Shown: positions 56,994 through 64,000 of the stretch, in pieces
How positions within the stretch are numbered: position 1 is the first letter of the stretch
Layout of the letters: each line of letters starts with the position of its first letter
From: Limnanthes douglasii subsp. nivea
Lineage: Eukaryota > Streptophyta > Magnoliopsida > Brassicales > Limnanthaceae
DNA: 64,000 nt
Reading direction: 5' to 3'
Assembly (NCBI GenBank): GCA_036936605.1
Contig: JAUPFV010000003.1
Span: forward strand, 76,926,273 to 76,990,272
The notes under the pieces: generated by a model
What the model was told of the DNA's origin: nothing
The model's database searches: none
Seen by the model: only the letters and a program-made list of their open reading frames with translations
Program-made: the position numbers and the translations under genes

Positions 56994-59900
56994 AGCGAGG
57001 AACGCTCTTATCAAAGGTGTGTGGCTCAACCTCTCTGAGTTGGAAAAGGCACAAAAGGTCGAAAGGGAAAGACGTATCGCTGCAGGACTACCCGTTTCGC
57101 CCATCGACAAGCCATTAACTTCAGCCACATAATCTGATCAAGGTTCTTCTTCCTCGAAAGGTACCAAACCGAAGAAGCTATTCCAAACTAACCTCTCCCC
57201 CATTATCTCTGGTTCCTCGGTTCAGGAATCGGAACCTGTTGTCGAGCCAGGAGTAACAGTTACCAGTTTCAAAAAACCCTCCCCCTTCATAGGTGTGTGG
57301 CTCAACCTCTCTGAGTTGGAAAAGGCACAAAAGGTCGAAAGGGAAAGACGTATCGCTGCAGGACTACCCGTTTCGCCCATCGACAAGCCATTAACTTCAG
57401 CCACATAATCTGATCAAGGTTCTTCTTCCTCGAAAGGTACCAAACCGAAGAAGCTATTCCAAACTAACCTCTCCCCCATTATCTCTGGTTCCTCGGTTCA
57501 GGAATCGGAACCTGTTGTCGAGCCAGGAGTAACAGTTACCAGTTTCAAAAAACCCTCCCCCTTCATAGCTATGGGGTCAAATACGGAGCACTCCCCTCAA
57601 AAGCTAGTTGACCGGAGAAGACGCCGGTTAGTTAAAGGCCAAGCTTCCAAGAGAACCCCCTCAAAATCAGGTGCTAAAGACAGTAGCACAGGGTCAGAAG
57701 TGCCCATCAAAGTTCCCAAGGACAGGCTGCCCGGTCCGGAGGGCACTAGTCCAAGTCTTCGAAGAGAAGCATCTGTATCAGAGCCCCAATCGGAGGCTAG
57801 AAATCAAGGGGACACTGAAGCCCATCAGTCCGGAGTTCAGGCTGAGCCAGAGCTGAACTCTCCCTCTACTACTGCTACCGAAAACCCTTCATCAATTATG
57901 GAGGATGTAATTAAGGACTCTGTCGAAGAGGCCCCATTTGATTCTGAGCCCTCCGGTCAGACCAGTAGTGCTGTTGTTGCCAAAAAAGACAAAGGCAAAG
58001 AGAAGCTGTGTTTGAAGCATCCGGATCTGCCGGAGAGTCTTGAAGGAACGGTGGGGCCTTGTTTCCACAAGGTCAATGTCAAGTATCTCCTTGCCCTGCA
58101 GAAAATTAACTACGCATTCATCCACACAGCTGAGCTGGGCCGGATGCGTACAAAGTGGGGAATACCGGAGAATGTGAAGATGAGGATCCCCATACACTCA
58201 GAGACTCCCATGGATTGTAAATTAAGCGAGGTTGTCATCTTCACGGAGCTGTTCAATTGGGGACTTAGACTCCCCCTGGACCCTGAAATTGTCAGATACT
58301 TCTATCTGATAAAGCTCTGCCCGAGCCAACTGAGCCTAAATGCCTGGTACACCCTCATGGCCAGCATCATGGCTTCGAGGCTCTCTGGGATTCCTCTGCC
58401 TATGGAGGAGTTTGCTGTTGTGGCCGGTCTTTGTGGAAACCCTAACATCCCTTTTTACCACTTCAATATGGGGGACAATCTCAAAGCTGTGGATGACCTG
58501 CTAGAGGCGGAGAGGAACTGGAGGACTCAATTTCTATTCGTAAGTGGGGCTTGGGAAAATGGAAGGAAAATCAAGTCCGGAGTGAACCCAAGTCTTCTCA
58601 GAAGCAGGTGGAGGAGTGATCGTAAGTTTCCGCTTTATACTTTTGTCTTTCTCTTTTTTTAGAGTTAGTTTAAACTAATTGGTCTTACTTTTGCCTCAGC
58701 AAAACTACCCGAGGAATTCAGTGATTATCTGAAAACCGGGCAGGCTACTTGCACCAAGATCAATGCTTGGGCACCTGAGAGGTGGGGGAACCGGTTCCAT
58801 GCTGCTTTTACCGGAGGCAACTTGGCAAGGTCTCACTTGTGGAACACCACAGGTCGGAGAGACTTGACTTGGGAGGAGCTCACCACTTAGCCTCCTCCGG
58901 ATGTTGTGCTTAAAAGGACCCATGAACTAGATGGGACACTCTACTTGCCAGGCCAGGCCAAAGCCCCAAGCAAGATGAAGGGTAAAAAGAAAGGCAAGAA
59001 AGTGGCGGGTGGTGTTAACCCTGCTGATGGAGAGGAGGATGCTCCGATAAACCGGGAGGGACCAGTCCACAGCCAAATTGATGCTGCTCTCCTGGAAGTG
59101 GTGGACTAGGAAACTGAAAGGCAAGAAGTGCACCCCCCAAAACCTCCAAGGGCTTCCAAAAGAAATCGTAAACAGGGAAGTGAAAGCAAAGACCGGGAGG
59201 CCAAGAAGAAGAAGATCTCTAAAGGTGACGAGCTTTCTCTCCGGGCTCCGGAGCCTCCTTCCCAACCTGATCCTACTGACCCAACACTAGCGGAGGAGAT
59301 ACCGGGCGACTTCCATACCGATGAGGTCGAAGGGGGAGATCTCAACATTGATGGGGTAGACATCACCGGTCTTGGTGGGCTTGGTGAGTACTTCATCAAT
59401 CTTCCCAGAGACGACTTCGTTGGGCCTTATCTCCCTCCGAGCACCTCGAATACGGTCACTTTCAATGGTAAGACCTTTATTGTTTCAAGTGAAAGGGACG
59501 TCATAGCCCACTCTTTATTAAGCAATGTTCAGCCTGTGCTTGTGTTGGAAAAACAAGTTCGGAATCAGGCAGACATTATTAAGAATCTTAAATCTGACAA
59601 AGAGAGGTTGTCCGATGACCTTCGTACTGCCACTTCAAACGCTGCCATCCTAAAAGAAGAAAATGAGGAGTTGAAGAGAAACCAAGAGGCAAGTACCACA
59701 AAAGTCACCACTTTAGAGGACACCATCATAGAGCTCCGGGAGAAGCTGTCCGGACTGGAGAAAGATCTTGCCACCTCAAAGGGGGAATCCAAGGCCAAAG
59801 ACCAAATCATCACCAACTTGACCAATGAAAAAATTGTTCTTGAGAATACAGTGTCCAAGGTTGCCGAGGAGGAAGCTACTTTGCTAAGGGAGCAGGAGGC

Positions 59901-60222
59901 CAAGATTCAAACCAAGATCGACGCTTATGCCAACAACGTGATCGATACCCAGGAGGAAATGTATTCCAAGGTGAGGTCTGACATGGTTCTACTCTTCCAC
60001 GATAAGTTTCCGAAGAGGAACCTAGGGGATTTATGGCTTCATGTTGAGTCTGATGACCTCCCGTATCATACAATGGCTGATGGAGACTTGCATGGTTATT
60101 CTAGTGCTTTCTCATCCGATGAAGAAGAACGTACCGGGGAGAGCCCAAACGAAGATCAAGATGATCCTAAGGGAAATAAGAAGGTAATTGAAGCTGAGCC
60201 ATCTTCAAAGGCTCAGCCTTAA
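56994..60222 (+). pseudogene. Element B reverse-strand accessory gene (PF04195-like plus coiled coil)
   Basis: The best copy of the accessory gene. The N-terminal part (RNALIKGVWLNLSELEKAQK) lacks the ATG of A (ATA here). A 276-bp tandem duplication (57016-57291, 57292-57567) carries an in-frame TAA in each unit. A 363-codon open frame (57571 on) holds the conserved domain: VKYLLALQKINYAFIHTAEL, LFNWGLRLPLDPEIVRYF and NWRTQFLFVSGAWENGRK. Intron 58622-58699 (GTAAGT...CTCAG) separates exon 2, which encodes KLPEEFSDYL, a lysine-rich stretch, a coiled coil (about 59540-59950) and an acidic tail ending at 60222. Further stops are TAG 58888 and TAG 59107. It is probably not translated whole. Confidence 0.82.
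57016..57567 (+). repeat. 276-bp tandem duplication in the accessory gene
   Basis: Two units with no differences seen (57016-57291, 57292-57567), starting ggtgtgtggctcaacc. The length is 92 codons, so the frame is kept. Confidence 0.95.
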
Positions 60223-60260
60223 TTTCTGAACTACGTTTTACTTTTTATCCAGACTAAAGT

Positions 60261-60363
60261 CCTTGGAAGGCCAAGGCATTCTTTTTTGTAATTGTGTCCG
60301 GTATCTGACCGGATAGGTTTTTTGTTCTATTTTGACAATTCAAAAGTCCTTGGAAGGCCAAGG
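60261..60363. terminator. Paired CCTTGG/CCAAGG hairpins between converging units of B
   Basis: CCTTGGAAGGCCAAGG occurs at 60261-60276 and 60348-60363, just after the accessory-gene stop at 60222 and facing the integrase end at 60963. It is the counterpart of the pair in element A. Confidence 0.4.
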
Positions 60364-60962
60364 CACTTTAAGTTATTTTAATGAATATTTTTGTTTTGTG
60401 CAATTCTCATCTTCTTTCATTGTTTGTTCCAATTTTGATGACTAGAGTTTAAACAGCCTTTAGTTATTTCATAGTGAGAGTGTTTAAATTCTCCGGCTAG
60501 AGTTTAAATAACCCTTAGTTATTTCATAGTGAGAATGTTTAAATTCTCCAATGACGAATATTTAAGTGGTCATCATTCTTTTATTTCAATCCGGATAGTG
60601 TGACAAAGGACAAAATTTAAAACACTTCGGAAATTTTTTAAGAAGGCATCAAATTTTATTCAAAAGCCCGGACACCTCATTAAAATCTCCCCGTGCCACC
60701 AGGGAGGAAAGAGTATGCCACCAAATATTTACATGGATGTTTAAACAAGTAAATATTTACACAAATACTACTCCAAGTACATCCGGAGATGTTCGATATT
60801 CCAAGGGTGAGTCAAAACTCTTCCATCCTTGTATTTTAGCCAATATGTTCCAGGTTTAAGCCTTTCAATAACCACATAAGGTCCTTCCCAAGTTGGAGCC
60901 AATTAGCCGAACAGCTTTTCTTTAGTATGTAAGAAGACTTTCCTTAATACCTTGTCCCCCGG
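60364..60962. other. Element B intergenic and degenerate integrase C-terminus
   Basis: A 55-bp tandem duplication lies at 60442-60551. The integrase C-terminal domain continues on minus at about 60780-60960 (GDKVLRKVFL- and HLRMYLE-like) beyond a stop at 60963. Confidence 0.6.
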
Positions 60963-62290
60963 TTATAAATCTCTCATTTTAACTCTGGAAGCAAATTTGC
61001 TTCTCATCAACCCCTGATAGTGTGCAACTCTAAGGTGAGCTTTAACTCGTCTTTCTTCTACCAAATCGAGATGGCCTCTGATTGCCACCTCGTTAGCGCG
61101 TTCGGAGAAGTTGTGAACACAAAATGATGGGAGAGTTGCTTCTATGGGAGCTACTGCATCCATCCCATAGACCAAAGCAAAGGGTGACTCTTGTGTTGCA
61201 GCCCCAGGTGTTGTCCGGTAGGCCCACAAGACTTCTTGTAAATAACTAGGCCACTTCCCAGCAGCCCCTTCCAAATTCTTCTTTAAACCAGACAGTATAG
61301 TTCTATTAGCCACTTCGACTTGTCCATTTGCTTGTGGGTGGAAATGTGAAGAGAAACAATGTTGTATACCCCTTGAGGCACAAAAACTCTTCATTTCCCT
61401 ATTGTCGAACTGTGGCCTATTGTCTGTTGTTATCTTTTGTGGGACACCAAATCTGCAACAGATGTTGAATTTTATAACAGCTTTTGATGTTGTTCCTGCT
61501 AGAGGGGCTGCTTCAATCCACTTCGAAAAGTAATCTATAGCAACAATTATAGTTTTGCGTCCTCCGGAGGCCATAGGTAGAGGCCCCACTAAATCCAACC
61601 CCCATCGAGCAAAAGGAATAGGCTCAGAAATTGACTCTAAAGGAATGGCTGGGACATGAATTTCATTCCTGTACCTCTGGCATGGGTCACACCTTCTTAC
61701 CAATTCCTTAGCATCTTTCATGATAGATGGCCAATAGTAACCGGCCAGTAGAACTCTTCTTGTTAAAGCCCTGAATCCACAATGGGCTGATCCCTCACGA
61801 TCATGCAATTCGGAGAGGACTACTTGAGACTCTTCATCCCCCAAACAGCGCAGGAGAGGTTTACTGTAAGTCTTTTTATACAAAACGTATCTCAATATGA
61901 TGAAACCACGAGCTTTGTGTTTCAATGTTCTGGCTAGTGATTTATCCGGAGGAACGATACCATCGGAGAGGTATTGCAGAAGAGGAAACCACCAGTCCTG
62001 AGGATGTTTCACCTGTACTTCAAAAATTTCTTCTTCTTTACCCATATTTAGTTGAATGGAGGGGCTTTCTAGCACATGGATCCATGGATATGACTCCGTA
62101 TATGCTATGGTTGTCAATGAGTCTGCTAACTCATTTTCTGTCCGAGGTATATGTTCATAAGCAACACTTTTAAACTTGAGTGCTTCATTTTTAAGGAGGA
62201 GTAAATATTTCACAAGCTGCTCCTTTTTAGCCTCAGACTGACCTTGGGCATGGTGGATAAGAAGCTGGGAGTCACTTAGTAGCCTGACCC
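60963..62290 (-). pseudogene. Element B integrase and RNase H C-terminus
   Basis: One long open frame (62402 to 60963, 479 codons) covers the end of RNase H (RVRLLSDSQLLIHHAQGQSE, HIPRTENELADSL), the connection (GFIILRYVLYKKTYSK) and integrase. The zinc-finger residues (GSAHCGFRA, RRCDPCQR) are present. The triad is intact: VAIDYFSKW, TTDNRPQF (Arg for the usual Gly), NGQVEVANRTI. The N-terminal join to RNase H is frameshifted near 62350, and TAA ends it at 60963 before the last C-terminal part. Confidence 0.88.
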
Positions 62291-62292
62291 TC

Positions 62293-63270
62293 TTAGCCCC
62301 ACAGATGTAGGCCAACTTTAAACCAGCTATAGCCGCTTCGTACAGACTCATTATTGGATGCCCTGAAAGCAAAATATATAGCTTGGTACATTTTGTCACC
62401 ATATGGGGAAGTCAAACACACCCCGGCACCACATCCCATAGTGCTAGATCCACCATCTGTTCGGACGACCCATACCTTTTTAAACCAGCTATAGCCGCTT
62501 CGTACAGACTCATTATTAGATGCCCTGAAAGCAAAATATATAGCTTGGTACATTTTGTCACCATATGGGGAAGTCAAACACACCCCGACACCACATCCCA
62601 TAGTGCTAGATCCACCATCTGTTCGGACGACCCATACCTTTTTATCTTTTATGTCAGTAGTCTGCTCTGAATCTCTGTCGGAGTGAAATTCAACCAAAAA
62701 ATCAGCCACTGCTTGGGCCTTAACTACTGTTCGAGGAGCAAAATCTATGTCGAAATCCCCCAGCTCTACTGACCATTTAGTCATCCTGCTTGAAATGTCT
62801 GCCTTTTTTAGGACGTTTTTCAAGGGAAAAGAAGTCCGGACGATGATAGGATGAGCCTGGAAATAAGGCCTCATTTTTCTTGCAGCTATTACTAGGGCCA
62901 ATGCTAATTTCTCGAGTTTCAAGTAACGTCTTTCTGCATCTATCAAACTTTTGCTAATGTAGTACACCGGATGGGGATAACTATCCACTTCTCTTACCAA
63001 CACAGCACTAATGGCACAACTTGAAACTGAAAAATATACGAAGAGTTTCTCCCCATTAACTGGTTTAAATAAAGTTTTGGGGGAGGACAGGTGCTTCTTG
63101 ATCTCATTAAAAGCCTCATCGCATTGTGAGGTCCAATCGAATCCCTTTGCACCCTTCATGGTTTGGAAGAACGGGGCGCACCTGTCCGAAGACCTCGAGA
63201 TAAATCTGTTTAAAGCAGCTAATCTCCCCGTTAGTCGCTGTACTTCTTTAACATTTCGAGGAGGCTCCAT
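62293..63270 (-). pseudogene. Element B RT thumb and RNase H with internal duplication
   Basis: A 325-codon frame covers RT thumb/connection (RNVKEVQRLTGRLAALNRF, VREVDSYPHPVYYISKSL) and RNase H with the catalytic Asp in VVRTDGGSSTMGCG. A 162-bp tandem duplication repeats the 54 residues around this Asp, so the protein would contain two copies of the RNase H active-site strand. Frame continuity into the rest of RNase H is lost near 62350. A TAG at about 63271 separates it from the RT frame upstream. Confidence 0.88.
62318..62642 (-). repeat. 162-bp tandem duplication in RNase H
   Basis: Two units with period 162 bp that differ at a few positions (for example TTGGATG against TTAGATG), each beginning near tttaaaccagctatagcc. 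Length is a multiple of three. Confidence 0.93.
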
Positions 63271-64000
63271 CTAGAATAGAGCATTAAGCTGGTCCGGATC
63301 GGGCTGTATCCCATGCTCACTTATAATATAGCCTAGAAACTTTCGGGACTGCACTCCGAACACACATTTTTCTGGGTTTAATTTTAAATTTACTTTTACC
63401 AAGTTGGCAAAAGTTTCTTGAAGGTCTGCCAAATGCAATTTCTTATCCACACTCTTCACCATCATGTCATCGATGTATACTTCCATATTCCTTCCAATCT
63501 GATCAGCAAAATCTTTGTTGACCAATCTCTGATAAGTAGCCCCAGCATTTTTCAACCTAAACGGCATTACCTTGTAGCAATGAAGACCCCTGTCAGTGAT
63601 AAATGTAGTATGATCTTGATCCTTTGGATCTACCTGGATCTGATTGTATCCGGAGAAGGCATCCATAAAGGATAGCAACTTGTTCCCAGAGGTGGAGTCT
63701 ACCAACTGATCAATCCGGGAGACTGGATACAAATCTTTTGGGCAAGCTTTATTGAGATCTGTGAAGTCAATGCACATGCGCCACTTGCCATTTTTCTTTT
63801 TTACCAGAACCGGATTGGCAGTCCACAAAGGATATTGAGACTCCTTGATATACCCCATCTTTGTGAGCCTGTCAACTTCTTGCACAATGACATCAACCTT
63901 TTCCTTAGAAAAAGCTCTTCTCTTTTGAACCACTGGTGCTATGTCTTTCCGGATAGACAGGTGATGTGATATTACTTCTGCTGGAACCCCGGTAACATCA
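63271..64000 (-). pseudogene. Element B reverse transcriptase, open to the window end
   Basis: A 220-codon frame contains RT fingers and palm: NGKWRMCIDFTDLNKACPKD, FMDAFSGYNQIQVD and an intact catalytic VYIDDMMVKS. It ends at TAG (NALF*MEPPRN; A has Gln here). The upstream linker (RRAFSKEKVDVIVQEVDRLT), deleted in A, is present and continues past the window end. Confidence 0.88.

Larger units (their letters stand above)
56137..64000 (-). mobile_element. Ty3/gypsy (Tat-like) element B, partial
   Basis: Its 3' LTR, reverse-strand accessory gene, integrase, RNase H and RT lie in the window. Protease, gag and the 5' LTR lie beyond position 64000. Same organisation as element A, but better preserved: intact RT and integrase catalytic residues and long open frames. 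It carries two in-frame tandem duplications (276 and 162 bp) and a 55-bp one at 60442. Confidence 0.92.

Noticed and set aside
54136..64000. Integrated plant pararetrovirus
   Set aside because: Presence of LTRs and integrase in protease-RT-RNase H-integrase order, and no movement protein, fit a Ty3/gypsy retrotransposon.

Overview
The window is nuclear DNA of a flowering plant, most likely a eudicot. The evidence is two complete plant-type sucrose/H+ symporter genes, a plant mobile domain (PMD) gene, a Mutator-like transposase with a C-terminal OTU protease, tRNA-derived SINEs, and many nested Ty3/gypsy retrotransposons. I cannot name the species from the sequence alone.

Layout. (1) 1-18432: a Ty3/gypsy element, here called T1, with sense genes on +. 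It lacks reverse transcriptase and is interrupted at 4280-14257 by a second, antiparallel gypsy element, A, which has both LTRs. (2) 18428-27240: duplicated block, copy 1. It holds a heavily decayed gypsy remnant (D1) followed by sucrose transporter copy 1 (24859-26454, minus). (3) 27241-35440: a mosaic with a PMD pseudogene, two divergent paralogous small ORFs, a solo LTR with a perfect 5-bp target duplication, and a decayed MULE transposase-OTU gene. (4) 35381-44777: a third gypsy copy, C (minus). Its 3' part has been tandemly duplicated (2.6 kb unit) together with an inserted LTR. (5) 44780-54133: duplicated block, copy 2, with remnant D2 and transporter copy 2 (51693-53288, minus). (6) 54136-56136: a 5'-truncated gypsy pol fragment, E (+), cut by the LTR of (7) element B (56137 to the window end, minus), the best-preserved gypsy copy.

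The gypsy elements T1, A, B, C and D share an uncommon plan. Besides gag-pol they carry, or keep traces of, a long open reading frame on the opposite strand between integrase and the 3' LTR. It encodes a domain resembling the family described as putative gypsy type transposon (PF04195-like), followed by a coiled coil and an acidic tail. This matches the Tat-lineage plan known from Retand and Grande. In A, B and D the reverse gene has its own conserved upstream region: a 10-bp palindromic G-box GACACGTGTC about 150-165 bp before a TATA-like box. Short CCTTGG/CCAAGG hairpins, two per element, lie where the two opposing transcription units of A and B converge.

The only genes that look functional are the two sucrose transporters and perhaps the 125-residue ORF at 31614-31991. 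The transporters differ at 12 of 531 residues. Copy 1 carries non-consensus residues at two strongly conserved family positions (Leu307, Asn485). After the duplication the copies received different insertions: one clear and one probable SINE in copy 1, and a Mutator-type MITE about 320 bp upstream of the start codon in copy 2. This gives a relative chronology for the locus. All other coding regions are broken by stops, frameshifts or deletions.
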